A stretch of DNA of 64,000 nucleotides from Novosphingobium fluoreni (GCF_014196615.1 NZ_JACIDY010000005.1:186001-250000), one strand, 5' to 3'. Shown: positions 38,544 through 49,054, numbered from the stretch's first letter. The notes: generated by a model from the letters alone, not told the origin. Made by a program: numbers and translations.

Positions 38544-39520
38544 GCCCAACCCTCCACAGCGCGCGTGCGCCGCGTCAGCACATCCAGGCAGGCCATGCGC
38601 ATAGCCACGCCCATCTCGACTTGCGTGGTGATCTGCGACCGACCGACCAGATCGGCGACATTGCTGTCGATCTCGACGCCGCGGTTCATCGGGCCGGGAT
38701 GCATGACCAACGCATCCGGGCGGGCCATGGCAAGCCGCTCAAGCGTCAGGCCGTACAGGTGCCGATATTCGCGGGGGGAGGGGATGAACTGGCCCTGCAT
38801 CCGCTCCAGCTGCAGGCGCAGCATCATCACCACGTCCGCGCCTTGCAGGGCCTTTTCAAAATCATGATAGACCGCGACGTTCATCATCTCGATCGCCTCC
38901 GGCATCAGCGCGGGCGGAGCGCACACGCGCACTTCGGCACCCAGAGAGGTGAGGCACAGAATGTTGGAGCGGGCGACGCGGCTGTGCAGGATATCGCCGC
39001 AGATGGTAACGACGAGGCCGTTGAAATGGCGCTTGGCATGGCGGATCGTCAGCGCATCCAGCAAGGCTTGCGTCGGGTGCTCGTGCTGGCCATCCCCGGC
39101 GTTGAGGACCGGGCAATCCACCATGTCGGCAATCAGCTGCACCGCGCCCGAGCTGGCATGGCGGATGACGATCGCATCGGCATGCATCGCGTTCAGCGTC
39201 ATCGCGGTATCGATCAAGGTCTCGCCCTTCTTCACGCTGGACGTGGCAACCGTCATGTTCACGACGTCGGCGCCCAGGCGCTTGCCGGCGATCTCGAAGC
39301 TCAGCAGCGTGCGCGTGGAGTTCTCGAAAAAGGCGTTGATGATGGTGAGGCCGGCCAGCAGATCGCGCGTTTTCTTCGCCTGCCGGTTCATCTCCACCCA
39401 CTGCTGCGCCTCATCGAGCATGTAGTGGATTTCATGGGGAGCGAGGCCGGCAATGCCGACGAGGCCACGGTGCGGGAAGGCCGCCGAACCTGCCGGATAA
39501 GTGTATGTCGGTGCTGTCAT
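38540..39520 (-). CDS. pyrB: Aspartate carbamoyltransferase catalytic subunit
   Basis: ATG 39,520 gives 326 residues. The motifs are [13 protein letters not shown] (carbamoyl-phosphate loop), [14 protein letters not shown] and [12 protein letters not shown]. The enzyme joins carbamoyl phosphate and aspartate in pyrimidine synthesis. The upstream open frame overlaps the sppA region and is not counted. It heads a two-gene operon with the PyrC'-like subunit. Confidence 0.95.
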   Translation of the reverse strand: MTAPTYTYPAGSAAFPHRGLVGIAGLAPHEIHYMLDEAQQWVEMNRQAKKTRDLLAGLTIINAFFENSTRTLLSFEIAGKRLGADVVNMTVATSSVKKGETLIDTAMTLNAMHADAIVIRHASSGAVQLIADMVDCPVLNAGDGQHEHPTQALLDALTIRHAKRHFNGLVVTICGDILHSRVARSNILCLTSLGAEVRVCAPPALMPEAIEMMNVAVYHDFEKALQGADVVMMLRLQLERMQGQFIPSPREYRHLYGLTLERLAMARPDALVMHPGPMNRGVEIDSNVADLVGRSQITTQVEMGVAMRMACLDVLTRRTRAVEGWA

Positions 39521-39651
39521 TGAAGACGAGGCATTAGGGAAGGGCGGGGGCGGGCTCAAGGGATTTGACCGGGCCGCGCGCGATCGGCGCACTCGGCGGT
39601 TCTGATCCGGTACGTTCTGGTCTAAGGCCTCGCCACGAAAGGCAGGTTTGC

Positions 39652-41541
39652 ATGAAATTCGCGCGCAAGGTCTGGAAGTTGCTGGTGGCGGTGAAGGACG
39701 CGCTGGTCCTGGCGCTGCTGCTGCTGTTCTTCGGCCTGCTCTACGCCCTGCTGTCGATGCGGCCCACGCCCGGCAAGGTGAGCGAGGGCGCGCTGGTGAT
39801 CCAGCTGGACGGCGCGGTGGTGGAAGAGACGGCGGACGTCACCACCACAGACCTGCTGGTGGCCCAGACCACCAATGCCAATCTGCCCGCCGACGTGCGC
39901 GCCCGCGACGTCGAACGGGCGCTGCTGGCGGCGGCGAAAGACAGCAAAATCAAGCTGGTGGCGATCGACTTGTCGCGCTTCACTGGCGGCGGCTTCGTCC
40001 ACTTGCGCGATATCGGCGCGGCGATGGATGCCGTGCGCAAGGCGGGCAAGCCGGTGCTGACTTATGCGGACACCTACGCCGACGATGGCACGCAGCTGGC
40101 CGCGCACGCCAGCGAGGCCTGGGTCAACCCCATGGGCGGTGCCCTGGCGGTGGGGCCGGGGGGCAACAACCTCTATTTCGGGACCTTGCTGCAGAAGCTG
40201 AAGATCAACGCCCACGTCTTCCGCGTCGGCACCTACAAGACTTTCGTGGAGCCCTATACCCGCGATGGACCATCGCCGGCGGCGATCGAATCGTACACCG
40301 ACCTTTACGGCGGCCTGTGGCGCAATTGGCAGGCGGACGTGAAGAAAGCGCGGCCGAAAGCGAACCTGGCGCTGGTGACCGGCGATCCGGTGGGCTGGCT
40401 CAAGGCTTCTGGTGGTGATTTTGCCAAGGCGTCGCAAGCGGCTGGCCTGATCGACCGGATCGGCACGCCCAGCGACTTCGCCTCGCGCGTGGCGCAGCTT
40501 TCGGGTGCAGAGGCATCGGACAAGCCCTCGGGGCAATTGGTCGGCACGCAACTGGCAACGTACCTTGCCGCGCATCCCGAAAGCCGCAGCGGCGCGCAGA
40601 TCGGGGTGGTGACGATCGCCGGCAATATCGTCGATGGCGAGGCCGGACCCGGCACCGCCGGTGGCGATCGCATCGCCCAGGCTCTGGATGACGCCTTGAG
40701 CAACGACATCAAGGCGCTGGTGGTGCGCATCGATTCGCCCGGCGGCTCGGTGCTGGCATCGGAGCGCATCCGCCGATCGATCGAGCGCTACAAGCAGAAG
40801 GGTATTCCGATCGTCGCATCGATGGGTAACGTGGCGGCGAGTGGGGGCTATTGGGTTTCCACGCCGGCCCAATATGTCTTCGCCGAGCCGGGCACGATCA
40901 CCGGTTCGATCGGCGTATTCGGCATACTCCCCTCATTCGAGCGGGCCTTGGCGGATATCGGCGTCAGTTCGGGCGGCGTGAAGACCACTCCGCTTTCAGG
41001 CCAGCCCGATCTCCTGGGGGGACTCTCGCCCGAGCTGGAGCAGATCGTGCAGATCGGCATCGAGAATGCCTACGCGAAGTTCCTCGGTATTGTCGGCAAG
41101 GCGCGCGGCAAGACGCCGCAGCAGGTCGATGGAATCGCGCAAGGCCGCGTCTGGACGGGGGAACGCGCGCGGGAGAACGGCCTGATCGATGGCTTCGGCG
41201 ATCTCGACGCCGCGCTCGCCTACGCTGCGAAGGCGGCAAAGTTGGGCAACGCGGCCTGGCAGGTGAAGTATATCGGCCGCAAGGAAGACCCGTTGAACGC
41301 CTTGCTCCTGCAGATGTATCGCAAGCGGGGCACAGGTGGTGACATCTCCGCCTTCGCCGCCCGGCGTCAACGGATGCAGTTGGCGACCGCACTCAACCAG
41401 GCGGAGGCGATGGTGTCGGGCCAGGGGATGCAGGCGATGTGTCTGGAATGCCCCGGCGTCCCATCGACGGCGACGCTGCGTTCATCGGCAGGATTGGGCA
41501 CGATCGGGTGGATGAAGCAGCTCGTTCTTCTGGTGAACTAG
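39652..41541 (+). CDS. sppA: Signal peptide peptidase SppA, 67K type
   Basis: The 629-residue protein starts with an N-terminal membrane anchor ([20 protein letters not shown]). It has two crotonase-type halves: an N-terminal half with the catalytic Lys196 ([11 protein letters not shown]) and a C-terminal half with Ser397 ([13 protein letters not shown]). This two-domain pattern is the 67K SppA type that degrades leftover signal peptides in the membrane. The start at 39,652 skips a leader in the ORF without ribosome site. It is divergent from pyrB. Confidence 0.93.
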   Translation: MKFARKVWKLLVAVKDALVLALLLLFFGLLYALLSMRPTPGKVSEGALVIQLDGAVVEETADVTTTDLLVAQTTNANLPADVRARDVERALLAAAKDSKIKLVAIDLSRFTGGGFVHLRDIGAAMDAVRKAGKPVLTYADTYADDGTQLAAHASEAWVNPMGGALAVGPGGNNLYFGTLLQKLKINAHVFRVGTYKTFVEPYTRDGPSPAAIESYTDLYGGLWRNWQADVKKARPKANLALVTGDPVGWLKASGGDFAKASQAAGLIDRIGTPSDFASRVAQLSGAEASDKPSGQLVGTQLATYLAAHPESRSGAQIGVVTIAGNIVDGEAGPGTAGGDRIAQALDDALSNDIKALVVRIDSPGGSVLASERIRRSIERYKQKGIPIVASMGNVAASGGYWVSTPAQYVFAEPGTITGSIGVFGILPSFERALADIGVSSGGVKTTPLSGQPDLLGGLSPELEQIVQIGIENAYAKFLGIVGKARGKTPQQVDGIAQGRVWTGERARENGLIDGFGDLDAALAYAAKAAKLGNAAWQVKYIGRKEDPLNALLLQMYRKRGTGGDISAFAARRQRMQLATALNQAEAMVSGQGMQAMCLECPGVPSTATLRSSAGLGTIGWMKQLVLLVN

Positions 41542-41586
41542 ATCAAGAACGGGGCGAGTGCCATGCTCAGCCCCATTCCCTTGCCA

Positions 41587-41781
41587 TCAGCCCTGCATCG
41601 GCGGCGGCATCTCTATCGGACCCTGATCCGGAGCGTCGATATCCGGCGCTTGTCCCGGCACTTCGTCCGGTCCTTCAGGGGTGCCGGGCTGCTCGGGTGC
41701 AGTGGGCGCAGGCGTCACTTCGTCTGGCGAAACGTCGGGGCGGTCGATATCAGGGCGCGGCGCGCCCGGGTCGGTGGCCAT
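41587..41781 (-). CDS. Small Pro/Asp-rich hypothetical protein
   Basis: From ATG 41,781 (AGGA ahead) the product has 64 residues of low complexity: MATDPGAPRPDIDRPDVSPD, then PEQPGTPEGPDEVPGQAPDI. It is acidic and disordered-looking. The ORF lies convergent to sppA and the sequence pattern is not explained by the neighbouring genes. A real but unrecognised small gene is likely. Confidence 0.5.
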   Translation of the reverse strand: MATDPGAPRPDIDRPDVSPDEVTPAPTAPEQPGTPEGPDEVPGQAPDIDAPDQGPIEMPPPMQG

Positions 41782-41937
41782 CAGGTCATTCCTTTGTTCT
41801 TGATCGGGTATTCTCGATCCCTGGTCAACCAACGCCCACCGCGCCGCCAAGTTGCGCGCGCTGGCGGCGGACCCTTGCTCAATCCGGCGAGGGTCTATAA
41901 GGGCACGTCCCTTGAGTTTCAGGCTACGAGTTTCTTT

Positions 41938-42022
41938 GCGGGCGTGGCGGAATTGGTAGACGCGCTGGTTTTAGGTACCAGTATCGAAAGATGTGGGGGT
42001 TCGAGTCCCTTCGCCCGCACCA
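41938..42022 (+). tRNA. tRNA-Leu (anticodon TAG)
   Basis: Acceptor GCGGGCG/CGCCCGC, a leucine-type long variable arm, anticodon stem-loop CTGGT-TTTAGGT-ACCAG (anticodon TAG, reading CUA) and encoded CCA. It is 85 bases long and lies between sppA and tig. Confidence 0.95.
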
Positions 42023-42078
42023 ATTTTCCGCCCGTGTGAGGATGCTCCGTGCCGCGTGTACAGGAAGGCATCGGACCA

Positions 42079-43704
42079 ATGCAGATCGTCGAGACCACCA
42101 ATGAGGGGCTGAAGCGCGCCTATACGGTGACCATCCCCGCCACCGAAATCTCGGCCCGCATCGAGGGTGAGGTGAAGCGCATCGCCCCGACGATGAAGAT
42201 GCCCGGCTTCCGCCCCGGCAAGGTGCCCGCCAATCTCGTCAAGAAGATGCATGGCCCGGCGCTTCACCAGGAGGCGCTGCAGACCTCCATCAAGGAAGCG
42301 ATGGACAAGTTGGTGGCGGATAACGCCCTGCGTCCCGCGATGCAGCCCGACGTTTCGCTGGGCGAAGGCTATGAAGAGGGCAAGGACGCCGAACTGTCCG
42401 TCAGCCTGGAAGTGCTGCCCAAGATCGAAGCGCCCGCGATCGATGGCCTGAAGCTGGAAAAGCTGACCGTGCCCGTCGCCGACGAGGCGGTGGACGAGCA
42501 GGTGCAGAAGTTTGCCGAGCAGCAGAAGAGCTACGAAGCCGCAGAAGGCCGCGCCGCCGAAGATGGCGACCAGGTGATCTGCGATTTCGTCGGCAAGCTA
42601 AACGGCGAAGAGTTCGAGGGCGGCAAGGCTGAACAGCAGGCGATCGTGATCGGCTCGGGCCGCCTGATCCCTGGCTTCGAAGAGCAGCTCATCGGCGCCA
42701 AGGCCGGTGAAGAGCGTACCATCACCGTCACTTTCCCCGAAGATTACCCGGCCGCCAACCTCAAGGGGCAGGACGCCACCTTCGACATCACCGTCCACGA
42801 AGTGAAGGTGCCGGCCGAAACCAAGATCGATGACGAGTTCGCCAAGCAGCTGGGCCTGGAAGGGCTCGACCAGCTCAAGGGCCTGCTGCGCGGTCAGCTC
42901 GAATCGGAGACCGAAGGCCTTACCCGCACCCAGATGAAGCGCCAGCTGCTCGACCAGCTTGCCGCCGGTCATGATTTCGCCGTGCCGCCGACGATGGTCG
43001 AGGCCGAGTTCGAGCAGATCTGGCAGCAGCTTCAGCAGGAAGCCGCGCGCGAGGAAGACCCCGAAGCCGCGATCGCCGAGATCGAGGCCGAGAAGGAAGA
43101 TTATCGCAAGATCGCAGAGCGCCGCGTGCGCCTGGGCCTGCTGCTGTCGGAAATCGGCCAGAGCAACGGCGTCGAAGTGAGCGCGCAGGAGATGCAGATG
43201 CTGCTGCAGCAGGCCGCGCAGCAGTACCGCCCGGAAGATCGCCAGCGTTTCGTCGAGTATGTCCGCCAGGACCCGATGGCCGCAGCCCAGCTTCGCGCGC
43301 CTCTTTATGAGGACAAGGTCGTCGATTTCCTGATCGAGAAGGCCGACGTGACCGAGCGTGAAGTGACGCGCGAAGAGCTGCAGGCCGCGATCGAAGCGGA
43401 CGCAGACGAAACGACCTCCGACGCCAAGCCGAAGAAGGCAGCGGCGAAGAAGGCCAAGAAGGCTGACGCGACCGACGAAGCGGAAGCCGATGCCGAGCCG
43501 AAGAAGGCTCCTGCCAAGAAGAAGGCAGCCGAGCCTGCTGCAGCTGAAGCCGAGACAGAGGCTGACGCGGAAGCCAAGCCTGCGGCGAAGAAGGCTCCGG
43601 CCAAAAAGAAGGCCGAGGCCGCCGACGAAGGCGATGCCGCTGAAGCCGAGGCCAAGCCGGCCAAGAAGACTCCTGCGAAGAAGGCGGCCACGACCGAGGA
43701 TTGA
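42079..43704 (+). CDS. tig: Trigger factor with long Lys/Ala-rich C-terminal tail
   Basis: From ATG 42,079 (AGGAAGG ahead) the product has 541 residues. Residues 1 to about 130 are the ribosome-binding domain, including GFRPGKVPANLV. A PPIase FKBP domain follows (EDGDQVICDFVGKLNGEEFE) and a helical chaperone domain up to about 440. The last 100 residues are a repeated Ala/Lys tail (AAKKAKKADATDEA; EPKKAPAKKKAAEPAA) similar to histone H1-like domains, which ordinary trigger factors lack. It lies upstream of clpP-clpX, the common order. Confidence 0.95.
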   Translation: MQIVETTNEGLKRAYTVTIPATEISARIEGEVKRIAPTMKMPGFRPGKVPANLVKKMHGPALHQEALQTSIKEAMDKLVADNALRPAMQPDVSLGEGYEEGKDAELSVSLEVLPKIEAPAIDGLKLEKLTVPVADEAVDEQVQKFAEQQKSYEAAEGRAAEDGDQVICDFVGKLNGEEFEGGKAEQQAIVIGSGRLIPGFEEQLIGAKAGEERTITVTFPEDYPAANLKGQDATFDITVHEVKVPAETKIDDEFAKQLGLEGLDQLKGLLRGQLESETEGLTRTQMKRQLLDQLAAGHDFAVPPTMVEAEFEQIWQQLQQEAAREEDPEAAIAEIEAEKEDYRKIAERRVRLGLLLSEIGQSNGVEVSAQEMQMLLQQAAQQYRPEDRQRFVEYVRQDPMAAAQLRAPLYEDKVVDFLIEKADVTEREVTREELQAAIEADADETTSDAKPKKAAAKKAKKADATDEAEADAEPKKAPAKKKAAEPAAAEAETEADAEAKPAAKKAPAKKKAEAADEGDAAEAEAKPAKKTPAKKAATTED

Positions 43705-43945
43705 TCCTCTCGCTATGATCTCACGCAAGGAGCGTCGCGGCCTGGCTGCGGCGCTTCTTGCTTTTGGGGCCAGATCGATCTGCCTGGGATCAGTGCTTTG
43801 CGGCAGGCTTTAGGCGGGTGATTTGTGGTACGAACGCCGGACTATCCCCAACCTGCGGGGAGCACATGGCCGATACGTGGGTTAATGCCCTTGAACTGAA
43901 GCCAGAGGCACGCGACATAGCGGGTCCAGATTGAAGAGGACCTCC

Positions 43946-44617
43946 ATGATCGACTTGTTCGGCGCAAGCGGCGCCCAGGGTAAGTTCACCGCCGATCCCG
44001 TGACCGGCGCACTCGTGCCGATGGTGGTCGAACAGACCAGCCGTGGCGAGCGTAGCTTCGATATCTACTCGCGCCTGCTGCGGGAGCGTATCGTATTCAT
44101 CACCGGCGCGGTCGAGGATCACATGGCCTCGCTGATCGTCGCGCAGCTGCTGTTCCTGGAGAGTGAAAATCCCTCCAAGGATATCTCGATGTACATCAAC
44201 TCGCCCGGTGGCGTGGTAACGGCCGGCATGGCGATCCATGACACCATGCAGTACATTCGCCCACGCGTGTCCACCGTCTGCATCGGGCAGGCCGCCTCGA
44301 TGGGTAGCTTCCTGCTCGCGGCGGGTGAGCCCGGCATGCGGATCGCTCTGCCCAACGCCCGAATCATGGTGCACCAGCCTTCGGGCGGCGCGCAGGGCAT
44401 GGCCAGCGATATCGAAATCCAGGCTCGTGAGATCCTGCGGATGCGTCGCCGCCTGAACGATCTCTACGTCAAATACACCGGCAAGTCGCTGGATGACATC
44501 GAGAAGGCGATGGATCGCGACACGTTCCTGGAGGCCGACGAGGCTTTGACCTTCGGTCTTGTGGACAAGGTGTTCGAGAGCCGGCCGGACGCGGAAAAGG
44601 CCGAAGAGGCAAAGTGA
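43946..44617 (+). CDS. clpP: ATP-dependent Clp protease proteolytic subunit
   Basis: The start is ATG 43,946 with GAGGA ahead; earlier codons are leader. The 223-residue product has the catalytic Ser118 ([11 protein letters not shown]) and His143 ([15 protein letters not shown]) with [11 protein letters not shown] later. ClpP forms the tetradecameric chamber that ClpX feeds. It is followed by clpX after 126 bases. Confidence 0.95.
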   Translation: MIDLFGASGAQGKFTADPVTGALVPMVVEQTSRGERSFDIYSRLLRERIVFITGAVEDHMASLIVAQLLFLESENPSKDISMYINSPGGVVTAGMAIHDTMQYIRPRVSTVCIGQAASMGSFLLAAGEPGMRIALPNARIMVHQPSGGAQGMASDIEIQAREILRMRRRLNDLYVKYTGKSLDDIEKAMDRDTFLEADEALTFGLVDKVFESRPDAEKAEEAK

Positions 44618-44743
44618 TACAGGGAGGGTGGCCCTTGGGTCACCCTTCATCTGGCGGCAACCATCGCTAGCTAGGATTGATCAACAGGCCCCCCGCAGAG
44701 TAAGGGTGGCGAGTCGCCCCGCGCCGGGGCAGCAAGAACGAGA

Positions 44744-46006
44744 ATGACCAAATTGAGCGGATCTGACGCCAAGAGCACCCTTTACTGCAGCTTCTGCGGG
44801 AAATCGCAGCATGAGGTGCGCAAGCTGATCGCGGGTCCGACCGTGTTCATTTGCGATGAGTGTGTCGAGCTTTGCAACGACATCATCCGCGAAGAAACCA
44901 AGGCAGGTATTGCCGGCAAGAAGGACGGCGGCGTCCCATCGCCGCGAGAGATCTGCGAAACGCTGAACGACTATGTCATCGGCCAGGATCGCGCCAAGCG
45001 CGTGCTTTCGGTTGCGGTGCACAACCACTATAAGCGGTTGAAGCACAGCGGAAAATCCGGTGATGTCGAGCTTTCGAAGTCGAACATCCTTCTGATCGGG
45101 CCCACCGGTTCGGGCAAGACGCTGCTGGCTCAGACGCTGGCCAAGACGTTCGACGTTCCGTTTACCATGGCCGACGCCACGACGCTTACCGAAGCGGGTT
45201 ACGTGGGCGAGGACGTGGAAAACATCATCCTCAAACTGCTGCAATCCTCCGACTATAATGTCGAGAAGGCGCAGCACGGCATCGTCTATATCGACGAGAT
45301 CGACAAGATCAGCCGCAAGGCCGAGAATCCGTCGATCACGCGTGACGTTTCGGGCGAGGGCGTGCAGCAAGCGTTGCTCAAGCTGATGGAAGGCACGACC
45401 GCCTCCGTCCCGCCGCAGGGTGGCCGCAAGCATCCGCAGCAGGAATTCCTGCAGGTGGATACGACCAACATCCTGTTCATTTGCGGCGGCGCGTTCGCCG
45501 GGTTGGACAAGATCATCTCCGATCGCCTGCAGAAGCGTTCAATCGGTTTCGGCAACCATGTCGCCGATCCCGACAAGCGCCGCATTGGTGAACTGCTGCA
45601 GAAGGCAGAGCCGGAGGATCTCCTCAAGTTCGGTCTGATCCCGGAGTTCGTCGGACGTCTCCCCGTCATCGCGACGCTGGAAGATCTGGATATCGTCGCG
45701 CTGGTGAAGATTCTCAGCGAGCCGAAGAACGCGCTGATCAAGCAGTATGCCAAGCTGTTCGACCTTGAAGACGTTGAGCTGACGTTCACCGACGATGCGC
45801 TGGAGGCGATCGCGCAGCGCGCTATCGAACGCAAGACCGGCGCGCGTGGCCTTCGCTCCATCGTGGAAAGCATGTTGCTTGACACCATGTTCGACCTACC
45901 GACCGAGAACAACATTGCCGAGGTCGTGGTCGATAAGGACGTGGTGGAAGGCCGCAAGGAACCGGTCCGCGTTCACAAGGGCGACAAGGCCGAAGCCGCC
46001 GCCTGA
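44744..46006 (+). CDS. clpX: Clp protease ATP-binding subunit ClpX
   Basis: A 420-residue AAA+ unfoldase. The N-terminal zinc domain has Cys15, Cys18, Cys37 and Cys40. Walker A is GPTGSGKT, Walker [10 protein letters not shown], and the pore loop region follows (GYVGED). The [11 protein letters not shown] motif and the C-terminal domain are intact. ClpX unfolds tagged substrates for ClpP. Confidence 0.97.
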   Translation: MTKLSGSDAKSTLYCSFCGKSQHEVRKLIAGPTVFICDECVELCNDIIREETKAGIAGKKDGGVPSPREICETLNDYVIGQDRAKRVLSVAVHNHYKRLKHSGKSGDVELSKSNILLIGPTGSGKTLLAQTLAKTFDVPFTMADATTLTEAGYVGEDVENIILKLLQSSDYNVEKAQHGIVYIDEIDKISRKAENPSITRDVSGEGVQQALLKLMEGTTASVPPQGGRKHPQQEFLQVDTTNILFICGGAFAGLDKIISDRLQKRSIGFGNHVADPDKRRIGELLQKAEPEDLLKFGLIPEFVGRLPVIATLEDLDIVALVKILSEPKNALIKQYAKLFDLEDVELTFTDDALEAIAQRAIERKTGARGLRSIVESMLLDTMFDLPTENNIAEVVVDKDVVEGRKEPVRVHKGDKAEAAA

Positions 46007-46062
46007 TCCTGATTGCCCGCCTTGCCAGTAATGGCGAGGCGGATGTTCCCCGACTTTTTTCC

Positions 46063-46103
46063 AAGCAAGGCCGCATTGCCCCGCAATTGCGGCCTTGCTT
46101 TGT
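46063..46103 (+). terminator. Intrinsic terminator after clpX
   Basis: A 13-bp perfect stem (AAGCAAGGCCGCA/TGCGGCCTTGCTT) around a 12-base loop, followed by TTGT. It is a stable hairpin but with a weak T-run. Confidence 0.7.
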
Positions 46104-46161
46104 AGGGGTCCTCTTGCTTCCCTAGCGGCGGCATCATCGCCGTGCTGGAGACCAAGACCTG

Positions 46162-47460
46162 ATGACTGACGCCCCAGCTTCCGATGCTTCGGTAGAAGCG
46201 CATGCCAACGGACTGCAGTGGCGTATCCTGATCGGCTTTATCGCTGGGCTGGGGGCGGGTCTTCTGGTCTATACGTTTGCGGCGGGCGCGCCGTGGGTTT
46301 CGACTATCGTGACGTACGTCACGGGTCCGATCGGCCAGATCTTCCTCCGGCTACTGTTCATGCTGGTTCTGCCGCTGCTGTTTTCCGCGCTAGTTCTGGG
46401 CATCGCCGAGATGGGCGAAATCCGGGCACTGCGCCGGGTCGGCATCGCCACGCTGCTTTATACCATCATCGTCTCCGGCATCGCCGTCGTCCTGTCGCTG
46501 ACGATCGTCAACGTCCTGCGTCCGGGCGCCGGCGTCGATCGGGACGCGGCGCAGGCATTGCTGGCGCAAGGCGGGCAGGCCGCATCCGGCATTGTCGCCG
46601 CGTCTAAAGAGGCGAAGGGCGGCGTCGAAGCAGTGCTGGGCATCGTGCCCACGAACGTCATCACCGCCATGAGCCAGAACGATATCCTGGCGGTGATGTT
46701 CTTCGCGCTGTTTTTCGGCATCGGCATTCTGCTGGTGCAATCACGCAAGACCGATGTGTTGAAGGACGCGATCGAAGGTGTGTTCCAGGTGGCGATGAAG
46801 TTGATCAACATCGTCATCCAGCTCGCGCCGTTCGCCATCTTCTGCTTCATGTTCAACCTGGCCGCGCAGTTCGGGTGGGATCTGCTGTTCAAGCTGGCGG
46901 CCTACGTCGGCGTCGTGCTGTTGGCCCTGGCCTTGCAAACCTTCGGTGTGTTTTCGCTGCTGCTGGCGTTCATCGCCAAGAAAAGTCCGATCGCCTTCTT
47001 TCGCGAGACGCGCGAGGCGAGCCTGATGGCCTTCTCCACCGCCAGTTCAAACGCCACCCTGCCGACCTCGCTTCGGGTTGCCGAGGATGAGCTAAAGCTG
47101 CCCACGAAAGTGTCGCGCTTCGTCCTGACCATCGGGGCGACGGCAAACCAGAACGGCACCGCCATGTTCGAAGGCGTGACCGTGCTGTTCCTGGCGCAGT
47201 TCTTCGGAGTTAGCCTGGACTTGGGGCAGCAGATCTTCGTGATGCTGGTGTGCATCCTGGCGGGCGTGGGCACCGCGGGGGTACCGGCCGGATCGCTGCC
47301 GGTGATCGCCCTGATCCTGAACGGCGTTGGCGTGCCGCCCGAGGGCATCGGCCTGATCCTGGGCGTCGATCGCTTTTTGGATATGTGCCGCACAACGCTG
47401 AACGTCATCGGCGATCTGGTAGCGGCGACGGTGATTTCCGCAGTCACCAAGGAAACGTAA
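46162..47460 (+). CDS. Dicarboxylate/amino acid:cation symporter (DAACS family)
   Basis: A 432-residue membrane protein with eight or so helices plus re-entrant loops. FLRLLFMLVLPLLFSALVLG, FSTASSNATLPTSLRVAEDE and VLTIGATANQNGTAMFEGVT are DAACS signatures (the TASSNATLP serine loop and the NQNGTA motif). Members such as GltP and DctA import dicarboxylates or acidic amino acids with Na+ or H+. Which substrate is used here cannot be told from sequence. It stands alone between clpX and the nth region. Confidence 0.9.
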   Translation: MTDAPASDASVEAHANGLQWRILIGFIAGLGAGLLVYTFAAGAPWVSTIVTYVTGPIGQIFLRLLFMLVLPLLFSALVLGIAEMGEIRALRRVGIATLLYTIIVSGIAVVLSLTIVNVLRPGAGVDRDAAQALLAQGGQAASGIVAASKEAKGGVEAVLGIVPTNVITAMSQNDILAVMFFALFFGIGILLVQSRKTDVLKDAIEGVFQVAMKLINIVIQLAPFAIFCFMFNLAAQFGWDLLFKLAAYVGVVLLALALQTFGVFSLLLAFIAKKSPIAFFRETREASLMAFSTASSNATLPTSLRVAEDELKLPTKVSRFVLTIGATANQNGTAMFEGVTVLFLAQFFGVSLDLGQQIFVMLVCILAGVGTAGVPAGSLPVIALILNGVGVPPEGIGLILGVDRFLDMCRTTLNVIGDLVAATVISAVTKET

Positions 47461-47487
47461 ATCGTCCGGGTATTGCGCGCCTTACGG

Positions 47488-47643
47488 TCAGGCGAAAATG
47501 GCGACGACATCCAGCAGGAGACCGAGAAGCGACACGCTTTGCCATAGAAGCCAGAGGATGGTTGCGACGATCGACGCAGCAATGAACCAGTGGACCTTGC
47601 AGTAATAGAGGTAGCGCAGCCAGAAGCGCTTCCACCATCGCAT
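47488..47643 (-). CDS. Small membrane protein coupled to nth
   Basis: The ATG at 47,643 overlaps the stop of nth (ATGA). The 51-residue product, MRWWKRFWLRYLYYCKVHWF, then a hydrophobic segment IAASIVATILWLLWQSVSLL, would have one or two membrane helices after a basic aromatic start. Translational coupling argues it is real. No function is recognised. Confidence 0.5.
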   Translation of the reverse strand: MRWWKRFWLRYLYYCKVHWFIAASIVATILWLLWQSVSLLGLLLDVVAIFA

Positions 47644-48305
47644 CAGTCGGCGCGGCTCTTGGGCTTCTCCAGTACCTTGGCCTTGAAGCTGCACAAGTCC
47701 ACCACCGGACAGCGCCAGCATTCGGGTGTGCGGGCCTTGCAAATGTAGCGGCCGTGCAGGATCAGCCAGTGATGAGCGCCGATGCGAAAGGGTTGGGGCA
47801 CTTTCTTTTCCAGGCCCAGTTCCACTGCGAGCGGCGTCTTGCCCTTGGCCAACCCCGTGCGGTTGCCGACGCGAAATATATGAGTGTCGACCGCGAAGGT
47901 CTCCGCACCGAACGCGGAATTCATCACCACGTTGGCGGTCTTGCGGCCCACGCCGGGCAACGTGACAAGGGCATCGCGATCGGCCGGCACCTCGCCGCCA
48001 TAGTCCCGCACCAGGATTTCCGACAAGGCGATGACGTTCTTGGCCTTCGAGTTGAACAGACCGATCGTCTTGATGTGTTCCTTCAGGCCTTCTTCGCCCA
48101 ATTCGATCATCTGATCGGGCTTGGTCACTTCCCGGAACAGCGCGCGGGTGGCTTTGTTGACGCCTACGTCGGTTGACTGGGCTGAAAGAACGACGGCCAC
48201 CAGCAACTGGTAGACATTGTCCCGGCCGTATTCGAGCTCCGTCACCGGATCGGGATTGGCCTCCGCCAGGCGGCGGAAGAACTCGAAAATATCGGCCTTC
48301 TTCAA
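47643..48305 (-). CDS. nth: Endonuclease III
   Basis: A 220-residue DNA glycosylase/AP lyase. The start is TTG 48,305, overlapping the dapB stop (TTGA), which gives the standard length; the longer ORF overlaps dapB. The helix-hairpin-helix LVTLPGVGRKTANVVMNSAF includes the catalytic Lys, VDTHIFRVGNR holds the catalytic Asp, and the C-terminal cysteines (CKARTPECWRCPVVDLC) ligate a [4Fe-4S] cluster. It removes oxidised pyrimidines. Confidence 0.93.
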   Translation of the reverse strand: MKKADIFEFFRRLAEANPDPVTELEYGRDNVYQLLVAVVLSAQSTDVGVNKATRALFREVTKPDQMIELGEEGLKEHIKTIGLFNSKAKNVIALSEILVRDYGGEVPADRDALVTLPGVGRKTANVVMNSAFGAETFAVDTHIFRVGNRTGLAKGKTPLAVELGLEKKVPQPFRIGAHHWLILHGRYICKARTPECWRCPVVDLCSFKAKVLEKPKSRAD

Positions 48306-49054
48306 AGGTCGAGCACTTCGGGCATCGTGTATCGCCGCGCCGGTTTGCCGACCAGCCACTGGCAGGCCCGCACCGCACCCTTGGCGAAGATCGAGCGATT
48401 CTCGGCCATGTGAGACAGGGTGACACGCTCGCCATCGCTGAGGAACATCACTGAGTGGTCGCCCGCCACCGAGCCGCCGCGCAACGACGCAAAGCCGATC
48501 GTGCCGTGTTCGCGCTTGCCCGTGATCCCGTCCCGCCCGCGCTCGCTATGCTCGTCCAGGCCAATCCCTCGACCCGCGGCAGCGGCTTCGCCCAGCAGCA
48601 GCGCAGTGCCGGAGGGCGCGTCCACCTTCATGCGGTGATGCGTCTCGACGATCTCGATATCCCAGTCTTCGGCCAGGCGGCTTGCCGCTTCGCGCACCAG
48701 ATGGGCCAGTAGGGTGACGCCAAGCGAGGTGTTGCCGGTTTGCAGGATGGCGATCCGCTCCGCCGCGTGATCAATCAGAAAATGGTGGCGCTCTTCCAGC
48801 CCGGTGGTGCCGATCACCACCGGTACCCCGGCGGCCACCGCCGCATCGAGATTGCCCTCCAACGCGGCGGGGGACGAGAAATCCACCAGTACGTCGCTGT
48901 GCGCGGCCAAGGCGGCGACATCGCCATCCTTGTCGATCCCGCCGGCTAACGTGGCTCCTGCCTCCGCGATTGCGGCGGCGATCGCCTGACCCATGCGACC
49001 GGCGCTGCCGATGATGCCGATGCGAATACCTGAAGATGTCCCCGAAGACGTCAT
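48302..49054 (-). CDS. dapB: 4-Hydroxy-tetrahydrodipicolinate reductase
   Basis: The 250-residue DapB has the NAD(P)-binding GIIGSAGRMGQAIAAAIAEA at the N-terminus and the catalytic ETHHRMKVDAPSGTALLLGE. It makes tetrahydrodipicolinate for lysine and diaminopimelate. The stop overlaps nth's start. Confidence 0.95.
   Translation of the reverse strand: MTSSGTSSGIRIGIIGSAGRMGQAIAAAIAEAGATLAGGIDKDGDVAALAAHSDVLVDFSSPAALEGNLDAAVAAGVPVVIGTTGLEERHHFLIDHAAERIAILQTGNTSLGVTLLAHLVREAASRLAEDWDIEIVETHHRMKVDAPSGTALLLGEAAAAGRGIGLDEHSERGRDGITGKREHGTIGFASLRGGSVAGDHSVMFLSDGERVTLSHMAENRSIFAKGAVRACQWLVGKPARRYTMPEVLDL

Noticed and set aside
43430..43690. Repeat array in the 3' end of tig
   Set aside because: The AAGAAGGC-type repetition is explained by Lys/Ala codons of the protein tail and is not a separate DNA element.
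47646..48435. Minus-strand long frame across nth and dapB
   Set aside because: Only its last 51 codons look like protein; the rest is a shadow of nth and dapB.
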